A stretch of 64,000 bases of DNA from Aquimonas sp. Its GTDB lineage: Bacteria > Pseudomonadota > Gammaproteobacteria > Xanthomonadales > Xanthomonadaceae. Location: NCBI GenBank assembly GCA_022241605.1, contig JAKOMQ010000011.1:58429-122428 (forward strand). Reading direction: 5' to 3'. The notes beneath the pieces were generated by a model. It did not search any database. It worked only from the letters and a program-made list of their open reading frames with translations, and was not told where the DNA came from. Every line of letters begins with the position of its first letter. The first letter of the stretch is position 1. Shown in pieces: positions 36,019 through 45,267 of the stretch. The position numbers were made by a program, and so were the translations under genes.

Positions 36019-38391
36019 TCAGGGTACGCTGCGCAGCGCGCGGCGGGTGAGATCGCGCCAGTCGTTCAGCGCCGCTTGTTCGGACGGCACCCGGATGCCC
36101 TGCACCACCTCCAAGGGCTCGGCGCGAAAGCGAGCCAACAGGGCTTCCAACGGCAATACGCCGCTGCGCCGCGGCATGCCCGCCGACCAGATCGGCTGCT
36201 CCACGTATTCGTAGCGCACGACGCCGCCGTGGAAGCCGATGAAAAATGGCATGCCTGGCAGCATGCCGTGGCCGGGATCATCGCCGTGCGGGCGGTGCAG
36301 GCGATCGTTGAGCGTATCCAGCAGCCAGGGCGTCCAGCTCGGCAGTGCAGGATCCGGAGCGTGCACCAGCAGCAGCCAGCGGCCGTCCGCCGACCACACC
36401 ATGGCCGGGCTCATGCCGCTGCAGGCAAATCCGCTGTGCACCACGATGCTGGCGGCGAAGCGGGCATCCTGCGGACGAGGGCTGGCGTCGTCATTGCGTC
36501 CGCGCGCGCCCTGCACGTGGGCCCAACCGCCGCTGGGCGAGGGATAGATGAGCTCGAAGGCTGCCAGCGGCGAAGGCGGCACCCGCACCCGCACGGTGCG
36601 GTCCAGCGGTCCATCGAGGCCCTCCCCGGAGACGTTCAGCACGTAGCGCTCGCAGCCCAGCCGCAGCCAGCTGTTGCGCCGCGGCTCAAGAAACGCGGCG
36701 CCGCGCGCGGGCGGCGGCGGTGGCTGCAGCAGCTCTGTGATCGGCGCCGCCGCCGGCACCCGACCCAGCACCTGCCGAACCTGCAGCACGCCGCCGACCA
36801 TCGCCACCGGGCGCAGGTCGAAGCCCTGCGCGACACCGGACAGGACCGTACCGGTCGCCGTCTCGACCACGAGGCAGGACTCGGGCACGGCCCCTTCCGG
36901 GGCAGCCGGCTGCAGTACCAGATGGGCGCCGTCGTCCGACCAGACATGGGCCAAGGCGAGCGGGCTGGGCGCCAACGGCTCGCCTCCCAGCCGGCAGCGC
37001 CAGCAGCGCTCGGCCGAACGCGAAAACACCGCAACCCGGCCGCCCGGACCGAGGCTTTCCACCTCGGCGCGAGCCGTCGTGTCCTCCGGGTCGTCCAGGC
37101 GCAGCCACAGCAGCAGGTCGCCGGGGATGTCGCGCTCTTCGTAGTACACGGCGCCGTCGGGCGCGGGCTCGGCCCAGGCAACGCTGCTGGTGTAGCGAAT
37201 ACCGCCGTCGGCACTGGCGGCCTCCCAGGCCTGCGGGTAGCCGGCACTCGGCAGGCCCTGGCGAAGCTCCAGCGCAAAGCGCTCGCGCTCCAGCACCCGC
37301 ACGCGCCCCACATTGAGCGCGGGATGTCCATGCCGTGCCGGCCAACGCAGCGGAAAACGGCGGGGCTCGCGACCGTCCTCGTGCAGCCACGCGCCCTGTC
37401 CATCCTCGGGCTGCAGCAGCAGCGCACGCCCATCAGCGCGCCACACCGCCGACTGCGCCGAGGCCAGGCTGAAGGGCAGCAGCACGCTGTCGAAACGGGC
37501 GGCGTATTGCGGTTGAAGCGCGTACTGAAGCGGCAGGGTGGCCGCGGCGGCGTGCTGCGGCTCTCGCAGGGCAAGCAACTGCAGGCGAGGCCTGCCCAGC
37601 GGGTCCGGCACATCGATACGCTCCGGTGCCGCCTGCAGCCATTCCGCCTCGGTAATCCAGAGGCCAAAGCGAAGCAGCAGCAGTTCGTCGCGATTGGCGC
37701 GCCCGCGCCAGCTTTCCATCGCCCGCGGCCAGCGCTCGGAGGCCTCAACCTGCGACCACAGCTCAATGCCGTCATCCCAGCCGTAGCGCCGCGCGGCCTG
37801 ACGATCGAGCGCGACCACCCCGCCACCGCGCAGTGATCGCACAACCACCCAGCGGCCATCGCGCGAGACATGCAGGCTGCGGTCACGCCCCTCCAGCACG
37901 TGACCGTCCTCGAGCACCCAGGTGCAGCCCTGCGGCTGGGACGAGCGCGGCTTGGCGCCGGGCACCATGCGGAAACGCAGTCCACTGCCGGGCAGACGCG
38001 ACCACACATGCCCACCCGGCCCCGACAGGGCGTGCTCGGAGGTGAAGGGGAAGCGCGCCCCGACAGCCTCGCGCGGACGCAGCAGCCACCCGAACAGGCG
38101 GGAATGCGCGAAGACCCCGAGCGCGGCCACGCACAGGCCCAGCAGCAGGGACAGTGGCCCGATAAGCGGCCACGCCCAGTGCGTGAGGCTGGCGGCCAGC
38201 GCCAGCGGCATCAGCCCGGACAGGGCACGTGGAAAGTGCGGAGCCGTGCCCTGGCCGCGACGCTCGATGGCAAAGCTGGCGGCGAAGGCCGCCAGCGAGC
38301 CCAGCCAGACGAGCAGCACCAGCCAAGGCGGCAGGAAAGCGACCCCGACGCACAGCAGCACTGCCAACAAGGTTTCCAACAGTGCGGGCAT
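36019..38391 (-). CDS. Large membrane-anchored protein of unknown function with propeller-like repeats
   Basis: The 790-residue protein begins with about 110 residues holding three to four membrane helices (MPALLETLLAVLLCVGVAFL and onward). A long region of short beta-type repeats follows, each with a DGRW- or ADGRALL-like motif: SRDGRWVVVRSL, RADGRALLLQPEDG, WSDDGAHLVLQPA and WSADGRWLLLVHA. This suggests a beta-propeller of WD40/TolB type. No catalytic motif is visible. It overlaps nothing upstream and is followed directly by the methyltransferase gene. The ATG at 38391 is preferred over one at 38463, which adds 24 non-hydrophobic residues. Its function is unknown. Confidence 0.7.
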   Translation of the reverse strand: MPALLETLLAVLLCVGVAFLPPWLVLLVWLGSLAAFAASFAIERRGQGTAPHFPRALSGLMPLALAASLTHWAWPLIGPLSLLLGLCVAALGVFAHSRLFGWLLRPREAVGARFPFTSEHALSGPGGHVWSRLPGSGLRFRMVPGAKPRSSQPQGCTWVLEDGHVLEGRDRSLHVSRDGRWVVVRSLRGGGVVALDRQAARRYGWDDGIELWSQVEASERWPRAMESWRGRANRDELLLLRFGLWITEAEWLQAAPERIDVPDPLGRPRLQLLALREPQHAAAATLPLQYALQPQYAARFDSVLLPFSLASAQSAVWRADGRALLLQPEDGQGAWLHEDGREPRRFPLRWPARHGHPALNVGRVRVLERERFALELRQGLPSAGYPQAWEAASADGGIRYTSSVAWAEPAPDGAVYYEERDIPGDLLLWLRLDDPEDTTARAEVESLGPGGRVAVFSRSAERCWRCRLGGEPLAPSPLALAHVWSDDGAHLVLQPAAPEGAVPESCLVVETATGTVLSGVAQGFDLRPVAMVGGVLQVRQVLGRVPAAAPITELLQPPPPPARGAAFLEPRRNSWLRLGCERYVLNVSGEGLDGPLDRTVRVRVPPSPLAAFELIYPSPSGGWAHVQGARGRNDDASPRPQDARFAASIVVHSGFACSGMSPAMVWSADGRWLLLVHAPDPALPSWTPWLLDTLNDRLHRPHGDDPGHGMLPGMPFFIGFHGGVVRYEYVEQPIWSAGMPRRSGVLPLEALLARFRAEPLEVVQGIRVPSEQAALNDWRDLTRRALRSVP

Positions 38392-38583
38392 GCAGTGCGG
38401 AATCTGGAAAGCTGAACGGACTGGGAGTGTATCCGCAGCCAACACTAAAATGTGACCTGACACACACCAAGAACCTTTCTTGATTCACGTCTTCCGACGC
38501 AACAGGGCAGCAGCTGCCGGATCGCGCATCGAAACTGAACCAATTGCCGGCGAGTACACGTTTGCACGCGCAGCATCACGCGG

Positions 38584-39588
38584 GTGAAAACCCATCCCAT
38601 ACAGCTCAGCCCCTCGGGCCTGTACTGCCCGGCCGGCGACTTCCACGTCGACCCCTGGCGTCCGGTGCCGCGCGCGGTCATTACCCATGCCCACAGCGAC
38701 CACGCCCGTCCGGGCAGCGCGCTCTATTTCGCCCATGTCGACAGCCTGCCCTTGCTGCGCTGGCGACTGGGCGAGGATGCGTCCCTGCAGCCGGTGGCCT
38801 ACGGCGAGCGCTTCCGGCTGGGCGACGCCTGGCTCAGCCTGCACCCGGCCGGCCACGTGCTGGGCTCCGCCCAGCTGCGGGTGGAGGTGGGCGATCAGGT
38901 CTGGGTGGTCTCCGGCGACTACAAGCGCGACCCCGATCCCACCTGCCCGGGCTTCGAGGTAGTGCCCTGCGACACCTTCATCACCGAGGCCACTTTCGCC
39001 CTGCCCGTCTACCGCTGGCGCCCGACGGCCGAGGTCGCGCAGGAGGTGCTGGACTGGTGGGACAGCTGCGCGGCGCGCGGTGAAACCGCCGTGCTCGGTT
39101 GCTATGCGCTGGGCAAGGCGCAGCGCCTGCTGGCCGAGCTGGGCGCCCTGCCGGGCCTGCGCGGACGCCGCGTGCTGCTGCACGGCGCGATGCTGCCGGC
39201 GGTGCAGATCTATCGCGAGGCCGGGGTGGCGATGGCGGCCACCGAGGCGGTCAGCGAACAGGCCCGCGGGCGCGAGCTTGCCGGCGAACTGGTGCTGGCG
39301 CCGCCGTCGGCGCTGGGCACGCCGTGGATGCGGCGCTTCAAGGCCGTCTCCACCGGCTTTGCCTCGGGCTGGATGCGCCTGCGCGGCAACCGCCGCCGGC
39401 GCGGCTTCGACCGCGGTTTCGTGCTCAGCGACCATGCCGACTGGCCAGGCTTGGTCGACACCGTGCTGGCCACCGGCGCGCGCCGCGTGCTGGCCACCCA
39501 CGGCAGCACCGACGTGCTCGTGCGGCACCTGCGCGAGCGCGGCATCGAAGCCGCGGCGCTGGCCACCGAGCTGGGCGGCGAAAACTGA
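38584..39588 (+). CDS. Ligase-associated DNA exonuclease (metallo-beta-lactamase fold)
   Basis: The 334-residue protein is a metallo-beta-lactamase/beta-CASP-like nuclease. The metal motif HAHSDHARPG, LHPAGHVLGSAQL and WVVSGDYKRDPDPT are present. The later histidine lies in LATHGSTDVLVRHL and the aspartate in LSDHADWPGL. The start codon is GTG at 38584. It is the first gene of the four-gene cluster (exonuclease, ligase, Lhr-like helicase, PdeM phosphoesterase) that occurs in many bacteria as a DNA repair module. Its stop overlaps the ligase start (TGATG). Confidence 0.92.
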   Translation: MKTHPIQLSPSGLYCPAGDFHVDPWRPVPRAVITHAHSDHARPGSALYFAHVDSLPLLRWRLGEDASLQPVAYGERFRLGDAWLSLHPAGHVLGSAQLRVEVGDQVWVVSGDYKRDPDPTCPGFEVVPCDTFITEATFALPVYRWRPTAEVAQEVLDWWDSCAARGETAVLGCYALGKAQRLLAELGALPGLRGRRVLLHGAMLPAVQIYREAGVAMAATEAVSEQARGRELAGELVLAPPSALGTPWMRRFKAVSTGFASGWMRLRGNRRRRGFDRGFVLSDHADWPGLVDTVLATGARRVLATHGSTDVLVRHLRERGIEAAALATELGGEN

Positions 39589-41192
39589 TGCAGGCCTTCG
39601 CCGCGCTCTACCGCGATCTGGAATCCAGCAGCTCCACCCGCCGCAAGCGCGAACTGCTGGAGGCCTACTTCCGCAGCGAACGTCCGGCCGATGCCGCCTG
39701 GGCCCTGCATTTCCTGCTCGGCCGCAAGCTCGGCCGCATCGCCAGCAGCGGTGAGCTACGCGCCTGGGTGGCCGAGGCCAGCGGGCTTGAGGCCTGGCTG
39801 GTCGAGGACAGCTACGCCCATGTTGGCGACCTCGCGGAGACCCTGGCCATGCTGCTGCCGGAGCCCACCCAAGCGGCCGCCGAACGCGGCTTGGCCGAGT
39901 GGGTCGAGCAACACCTGCTGCCCCTGCGCGGCAGCGAGGCCGAAACCCGCCGCGCTGCCCTCCTGCAGGCCTGGCAGCAGCTGCCTGAGGCGCAGCGTCT
40001 GGTGTTCAACAAGCTGCTGACCGGGGCGCTGCGCATCGGCGTCTCGGCCGGCCTGGTGCAGCAGGCGCTGGCTCGTATCGCTGAAGTGGAGCCCAGCCGC
40101 ATCGCCCAGCGTTTGCTCGGCGATTGGCAGCCGCGCCCGGAACTGCTCAATCACGTTTTGGCGCCCGAGGAGGCGGATTCGGGCGTGGTCGCGATCCAGC
40201 CCTTCCAGCTGGCCTCGCCGCTGGAAGATGCAGCGGACAGCCTCGGCCCGATCGAGGACTGGCTGCTGGAGTGGAAATGGGACGGCATCCGCATGCAGCT
40301 GCTGCGCGAGGACGCCGGCGTGGTGCTGTGGTCCCGCGGCGAGGAGCGCATGGACGGCCGCTTCCCCGAGATCGAGGCTGCGGCGCTTGCGCTGCCGCCC
40401 GGCACCCTGCTCGACGGCGAGCTGCTGGCCTGGCGCGATGACGCGCCGCTGCCCTTTGTCCAGCTTCAGAAACGCATCAACCGGCTCAAGCCCGGTGCCA
40501 AGCTGCTTGCCGAAGTGCCGCTGCGCTTCCTCGCCTACGACGCCCTGTTCGCCGCCGGCGAAGACCTTCGCGCACGTCCGCTGCAGCAGCGCCGTTCGCA
40601 TCTGCAGCGCCTGCTGAGCGAGGCCTCTCAGCCCGCTCTCGATGTGTCAGACACGCTGACCGCGGAGAGCTGGCCCGCCGCCGAAGCCCTGCGCGCGGAC
40701 GCCCGCCGCCGCGGCGTCGAAGGCCTGATGCTGAAACGCCGCGACGCGCTGTGGCAGGCCGGCCGCCGCCGCGGCGCGTGGTGGAAATGGAAACTCGACC
40801 CGCTGAGCGTGGATGCCGTGCTGATCTACGCCCAGGCCGGCCACGGCCGCCGCGCCACGCTCTACACCGACTACACCTTCGCGCTGTGGGAGGGCGAGCG
40901 CCTGCTGCCGGTCGCCAAGGCCTACTCCGGCCTGGATGACGCCGAGATCCTGCGGCTGGATCGCTGGATCCGCGCGCACACGATCGAACGCTTCGGGCCG
41001 GTGCGTTCGGTGCTGCCGGAGCTGGTGTTCGAGATCGGCTTCGAGGGCGTCAACCTGTCCAGCCGGCACAAGTCGGGCGTGGCGCTGCGGTTTCCGCGGA
41101 TCCTGCGGTGGCGGGAGGACAAGCTGGTGGCTGAGGCGGATCGGGTGGAGGATCTGCGGCGGTTGGCGGTGGGTTTCGGGGATGTGTCATGA
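39588..41192 (+). CDS. ATP-dependent DNA ligase of the Lhr cluster
   Basis: The 534-residue ligase has an N-terminal helical DNA-binding domain of about 200 residues, then the adenylation domain with motif I EWKWDGIRMQL (the lysine is AMP-linked). LWSRGEERMDGRFPEI, GTLLDGELLAWRD, EGLMLKRRDALWQAGRR and WWKWKLDPL follow, then an OB-fold domain. It seals nicks using ATP, unlike the NAD-dependent housekeeping LigA. The ATG at 39588 overlaps the exonuclease stop. The next cluster gene lies beyond a 1.5-kb repeat block. Confidence 0.93.
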   Translation: MQAFAALYRDLESSSSTRRKRELLEAYFRSERPADAAWALHFLLGRKLGRIASSGELRAWVAEASGLEAWLVEDSYAHVGDLAETLAMLLPEPTQAAAERGLAEWVEQHLLPLRGSEAETRRAALLQAWQQLPEAQRLVFNKLLTGALRIGVSAGLVQQALARIAEVEPSRIAQRLLGDWQPRPELLNHVLAPEEADSGVVAIQPFQLASPLEDAADSLGPIEDWLLEWKWDGIRMQLLREDAGVVLWSRGEERMDGRFPEIEAAALALPPGTLLDGELLAWRDDAPLPFVQLQKRINRLKPGAKLLAEVPLRFLAYDALFAAGEDLRARPLQQRRSHLQRLLSEASQPALDVSDTLTAESWPAAEALRADARRRGVEGLMLKRRDALWQAGRRRGAWWKWKLDPLSVDAVLIYAQAGHGRRATLYTDYTFALWEGERLLPVAKAYSGLDDAEILRLDRWIRAHTIERFGPVRSVLPELVFEIGFEGVNLSSRHKSGVALRFPRILRWREDKLVAEADRVEDLRRLAVGFGDVS

Positions 41193-41251
41193 GGTTTTCG
41201 CGGATCACGATGGGCGGTCGCGGGGCGCCTGTCTGGGCCGTCGAGGTCCCT

Positions 41252-41620
41252 CATGACCATAGGGTGTGCCTTGGCGCACTGGCGCGCGGATGGAGCTTGG
41301 CGCTGTTCGAGTTGTTATCGTTTGAAGCGATGAGCAGAAGCCGAGAGCAAGAGCTTTCGGTCCGTCCTTCGACCGGCCCGAGTCACTTTCTCTTGCGTGC
41401 CCAAGAGAAAGTAACCAAAGAGAAGGGCACCCCTCGTCCGCGCCCTTCGCGCATCCCTGCGCGAAGGGTTCGCGTGAGTCGGTCGGGGTTTTCGGACAGG
41501 CCCTCCCTGGCCTGTCGAAAACCTTGCCCGCATCCATGCGGGCAACCCTTCGGGCTGATCGACCGCCTCCCGCCGCTCCCCAGGGGCCCCGGTAAAGAGC
41601 GCAGGCTCCTGCCTGCAAGA
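41252..41620. repeat. Long dispersed repeat, inverted copy
   Basis: It begins with CATAGGGTGTGCCTTGGCGC at about 41254, the complement of the right end of the copies at 42001 and 42361. It runs through the AAGAGAAAGTAACC motif to CCGCTCCCCAGGGGCCCC. This is the same element in the opposite orientation, more diverged than the other two copies. Its inner segment pairs as a hairpin around GCCCTTCGCGCATCCCTGCG. Confidence 0.8.
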
Positions 41621-41666
41621 GCAACAGTCCGCGGGATTCGAGCGTTTCGGGAGTTTGGGGAAACGA

Positions 41667-41770
41667 CACCCCATAGGGTGTGCCTTGGCGCACCGTCGTG
41701 CGGCTCCGGCCTGCCAGAACGTTTTTTGTTCGGAGAGCGGTGTTCTTCGAGGAGGCCAAAGCAAGAGCGG
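41667..41770. repeat. Truncated copy of the long dispersed repeat
   Basis: It starts at CCCATAGGGTGTGCCTTGGC with the same terminal sequence as the copy at 41254. It diverges after about 100 bases into a stretch with GAGGCCAAAGCAAGAGCGGG. Confidence 0.6.
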
Positions 41771-41904
41771 GACCCTGAGCTCTCTGTGGGAGCGAGCTTG
41801 CTCGCGACACAGGCACAGAGGCGAAGCGCAGGCTGCGGTCGCCTGCAAGCAGGCTCCTACAAACAGCAGGTTGCTTTTATGCAACGTCGAAGCATGAGCC
41901 CAGC

Positions 41905-41988
41905 TGGCTGTGGCTGTGGCTGTGGCTGTGGCTGTGGCTGTGGCTGTGGCTGCGGCTGTGGCTCTGGCTCTGGCTCTGGCTGTGGCTC
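41905..41988. repeat. TGGCTG hexanucleotide tandem array, 14 units
   Basis: Fourteen in-register 6-base units run from 41905 to 41988. The first eight are perfect TGGCTG, the ninth is CGGCTG, and several later ones end in C. The region is non-coding, so variation in unit number would not alter a protein. Confidence 0.9.
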
Positions 41989-42000
41989 CTGCGGGCAGGA

Positions 42001-42348
42001 GCCCGCGCTCTCCTCGGGGCCCCTGGGGAGCGGCGAGCGGAGGCTGAAACGCCCGGAGGGTTGGCCGCAGGGATGCGGCCAAGGTTTTCGCCAGGCCAGG
42101 GATGGCCTGTCGAAAACCCCAGCCTCCACTCGCGAACCCTTCGCGCAGGGATTCGCGAAGGGCGCGGACGAGGGGTGGCCTTTCTTTGGCCTACCTTTCT
42201 TTGGCCACGCAAAGAAAGGTAGGTCGGGCCGCCCGCAGGGCGGACCGAAAGCTCTTGCTCCTGCTTCCGCTCTTCGCTTCAAACCAGAACGACAAGCCCA
42301 ACGACAAGCCCCAGACCCACGACGGTGCGCCAAGGCACACCCTATGAA
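42001..42348. repeat. Long dispersed repeat, direct copy 1
   Basis: About 348 bases, nearly identical to 42361-42702 at an offset of 360. It contains GGCCTTTCTTTGGCCTACCT and AAAGAAAGGTAGGTC, ending ACGGTGCGCCAAGGCACACC then CTATGAA. Confidence 0.9.
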
Positions 42349-42360
42349 CGCATCGCAACG

Positions 42361-42702
42361 ACCCGCGCTTCTACCGGGGGCCCTGGGGAGCGGCGAGCGG
42401 AGGCTGAAATGCCCGAAGGGTTGGCCGCAGGGATGCGGCCAAGGTTTTCGTCAGGCCAGGGAGGGCCTGTCGAAAACCCCGGGCTCCGCTCGCGAACCCT
42501 CTGCGCAAGGATGCGCAGAGGGCGCGGACGAGGGGTGGCCTTTCTTTGGCCTACCTTTCTTTGGCCACGCAAAGAAAGGTAGGTCGGGCCGCCTGCAGGG
42601 CGGACCGAAAGCTCCTGCTTCCGCTCTTCGCTTCAAACCAGAACGACAAGCCCAACGACAAGCCCCAGACCCACGACGGTGCGCCAAGGCACACCCTATG
42701 AA
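42361..42702. repeat. Long dispersed repeat, direct copy 2
   Basis: Second direct copy with a 6-base deletion in the GCTCTTGCTCCTGC stretch. Its right end runs to within about 40 bases of the helicase start, and it supplies an in-frame GTG at 42679 that should not be taken as the helicase start. Confidence 0.9.
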
Positions 42703-42738
42703 GAGCCTCATCGCGAGCCCAGCACAGAGGCACTCCCA

Positions 42739-45267
42739 GTGAGCGCCGCCACAATCCGCCCCGCCCGCAATTCAATGCCCAGCAGCGCACCCAGCGCAAA
42801 CGACAGCCCTCTCCGCCTTTTCTTCACCACCCGCGGCTGGACCCTCCAACCCTTCCAGCAGGAGCTCTGGCAGTCCTGGCAAGCCGGCCACTCCGGCCTG
42901 CTGCTCGCCCCCACCGGCAGCGGCAAAACCCTCGCCGTCTGGGGCGGCGCGCTCTTGGAAGCGCTGGCCAATCCACTGCCAAAACCCCGCCTGCGCTGGC
43001 TCTGGATCACGCCGCTGCGCGCACTCGCCGCCGACACCCGCGGAGCGCTGCTGTCCGCCGCCGAAGGCGTCGGCCTGGACCTGCGGATTGAGCTGCGCAC
43101 CGGCGACTCCAGCACCGCCGCGCGCAACCGAGCGCGGCGCGGCGACTGTGACGCGCTGATCACCACGCCCGAAAGCCTCGCCCTGCTGCTGAGCTATGCC
43201 GACACCGCCGAGGTGCTGGCCGGGCTGTCGGCGGTCGTCGTCGATGAGTGGCACGAGCTGTTGGGCAGCAAGCGCGGCGTGCAGCTGGAGCTGTGCCTGG
43301 CGCGGCTGCGCGCGATGAATGCTTCACTGCGCTGCTGGGGGCTGTCGGCCACATTGGGCAACGCGGAAGAAGCGCTGCAGGTGCTGTGCCCGGGCCAGCC
43401 GCAGGCGCGCCTGCTGCGAGTAGACGCAGCAGAGCTGGGGCAGCCACCGCCGGTGCTGGACACCGTGCTGCCGCCAGCGGGCGGACGCTTTCCGTTTGCC
43501 GGTCACCTTGGCCTGGGCCAGCTGCCGCAGGTCCTCCCGCGGCTGCTGGAGGCCAAGAGCACGCTGCTGTTCACCAACACCCGCGCCCAGGCCGAGCTGT
43601 GGCATCGCGCGCTGTCGGCAGTGTGGCCGGAAGACACCGACACCCTGGCGCTGCACCACGGCTCGCTGGACCGCAGCTTGCGCGAGCAGGTGGAGGACGG
43701 CCTGCGCCAACAGCGCCTGCGCTGCGTGGTTGCCACCTCCAGCCTCGACCTCGGCGTGGACTTTCCCGCAGTGGAACAGGTGGTGCAGATCGGCAGCCCA
43801 AAAGGCATCGCACGCCTGCTGCAGCGGGCCGGCCGCGCCGGCCATCGCCCGGGCGCGCAGTCGCGCCTGCTGTGCGTGCCTACGCATGCGCTGGAGCTGG
43901 TCGAGTTTGCCGCGGCGCGGGTCGCACTCGATGCCGGCCAACTGGAATCGCGCACGCCGCTGCGCGGCTGCCTGGACGTGCTGGCCCAGCACCTGGTCAC
44001 GCTCGCCGCCGGCGGCGGTTTCGACCCCGAGGCGCTGTGGAGCGAGGTGCGCGGCACGGCGGCCTTTTCAGAGCTGCAGCGCGCGGAGTTTGACCAGGTG
44101 CTGGACTTCATCGAGCGCGGCGGCCAGGCATTGCAGCAGTACCCGGAGTTCCGCCGTGTCGAACAGGCCGAGGACGGCCGTCGCGTGCTCACCGACCGGC
44201 GCCAGCAGCTGCGTCATCGGCTGTCGATCGGCACCATCACCAGCGACGGCGCGATGCGGGTCAAGTTCGTCAGCGGTGGCGATCTCGGCGCGGTCGAGGA
44301 GAGCTTCATCGGCCGACTCAAGCCGGGCGAGGTGTTCCTGTTCGCCGGGCGTCTGCTGGAGCTGGTGCGGCTGCGCGACATGACCGCGTACGTGCGCGCC
44401 GCCAGCAAGGCCCAGGGCAGCGTGCCGCGCTGGATGGGTGGCCGCATGCCGCTGTCCACCTTGCTCGGCGAGGGCGTGCGCGCGCTGCTGGAGCAGCCTT
44501 CGACGGACAGCCCGGAGATGTCCGCGGCCACGCCGATCCTGGCCCTGCAGCGCCAGCTCTCCGCCCTGCCGCGCGCGGGTGAGCTGCTGGCGGAAGTGCT
44601 GCCCGAGCGCGGCGGCCTGCTGCTTGCCGTGTATCCGTTTGCCGGCCGCGGGCTGCACGAAGGCCTCGCTGCGCTGATGGCGGCGCGACTGGCGCGGCAT
44701 ACGCCGACCAGCGTGCGCTTCGCCGCCAACGATTACGGGCTGCTGCTGGGCATCGCGCCGCGCATTGAATTGGATGAGGCGCTGCTGCGTACCCTGCTCG
44801 ACCCGGCGGGGCTGGAGGTCGATGCGCGCGCCTCGCTCAACCTGGCCGAGCTCGCGCGTCGGCAGTTTCGCGACATCGCCCGCATTGCCGGCCTGCTGCC
44901 GCCCAACCAGCCCGGACGCGCGGCGCGCTCGCTGCGTTCGCTGCAGGCCTCCAGCAGCCTCATCTACGACGTGCTGCGCCAGTTCGACCCCGGCCACGTG
45001 CTGCTGGGCCTGGCCGAACGCGAGGTGCTGGACGGCGAACTCGCCCTGCCGCGCCTGCAGGCGCTGCTGCAGGCGCTGGCCGTCGGCGGTGTGCAAATCC
45101 AGCGCCCGGACACGCTGACCCCGCTGTCCTTCCCGCTGTGGGCCGAGACCCAGAAGGGCGCACTCAGCACCGAGGACTGGCGCGCGCGCATGCAGCGTGC
45201 GGCGGAGGCGCTGGAAGCACGCCATGCCGCCGGCCGCCGAAGGAGGCGCCGCAGCGATGCCGCCTGA
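42739..45267 (+). CDS. Lhr-like ATP-dependent DNA helicase of the ligase cluster
   Basis: The 842-residue superfamily 2 helicase is the shorter Lhr-Core type. Motif I is LLAPTGSGKTLAVW. LWITPLRALAADT, ITTPESLALLLSY and motif II VVVDEWHELLGSKRG follow, with LWGLSATLGN next. Motifs IV to VI are LLFTNTRAQAELWHRAL, VVATSSLDLGVDFPAVEQVVQ and RLLQRAGRAGHR. A winged-helix and Lhr-specific C-terminal region follows. Known homologues are 3'-5' helicases. The GTG at 42739 after AGAGG is preferred, and ATG 42775 is an alternative. It overlaps pdeM by 11 bases. Confidence 0.92.
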   Translation: MSAATIRPARNSMPSSAPSANDSPLRLFFTTRGWTLQPFQQELWQSWQAGHSGLLLAPTGSGKTLAVWGGALLEALANPLPKPRLRWLWITPLRALAADTRGALLSAAEGVGLDLRIELRTGDSSTAARNRARRGDCDALITTPESLALLLSYADTAEVLAGLSAVVVDEWHELLGSKRGVQLELCLARLRAMNASLRCWGLSATLGNAEEALQVLCPGQPQARLLRVDAAELGQPPPVLDTVLPPAGGRFPFAGHLGLGQLPQVLPRLLEAKSTLLFTNTRAQAELWHRALSAVWPEDTDTLALHHGSLDRSLREQVEDGLRQQRLRCVVATSSLDLGVDFPAVEQVVQIGSPKGIARLLQRAGRAGHRPGAQSRLLCVPTHALELVEFAAARVALDAGQLESRTPLRGCLDVLAQHLVTLAAGGGFDPEALWSEVRGTAAFSELQRAEFDQVLDFIERGGQALQQYPEFRRVEQAEDGRRVLTDRRQQLRHRLSIGTITSDGAMRVKFVSGGDLGAVEESFIGRLKPGEVFLFAGRLLELVRLRDMTAYVRAASKAQGSVPRWMGGRMPLSTLLGEGVRALLEQPSTDSPEMSAATPILALQRQLSALPRAGELLAEVLPERGGLLLAVYPFAGRGLHEGLAALMAARLARHTPTSVRFAANDYGLLLGIAPRIELDEALLRTLLDPAGLEVDARASLNLAELARRQFRDIARIAGLLPPNQPGRAARSLRSLQASSSLIYDVLRQFDPGHVLLGLAEREVLDGELALPRLQALLQALAVGGVQIQRPDTLTPLSFPLWAETQKGALSTEDWRARMQRAAEALEARHAAGRRRRRRSDAA

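Larger units (their letters stand above)
41193..42738. repeat. Repeat-rich, gene-free block within the Lhr cluster
   Basis: There is no convincing gene in this 1.5 kb. It holds at least four copies of a long dispersed repeat (two direct, one inverted, one truncated), plus a hexanucleotide array. Long ORFs here are artefacts: their translations repeat the same RARQRKVGQRK-type peptide in both directions. Confidence 0.9.

Noticed and set aside
41189..42742. A 517-codon plus-strand ORF across the repeat block
   Set aside because: It consists of repeated units and the TGGCTG array. The peptide repeats follow the DNA repeats, and similar ORFs exist on the other strand.
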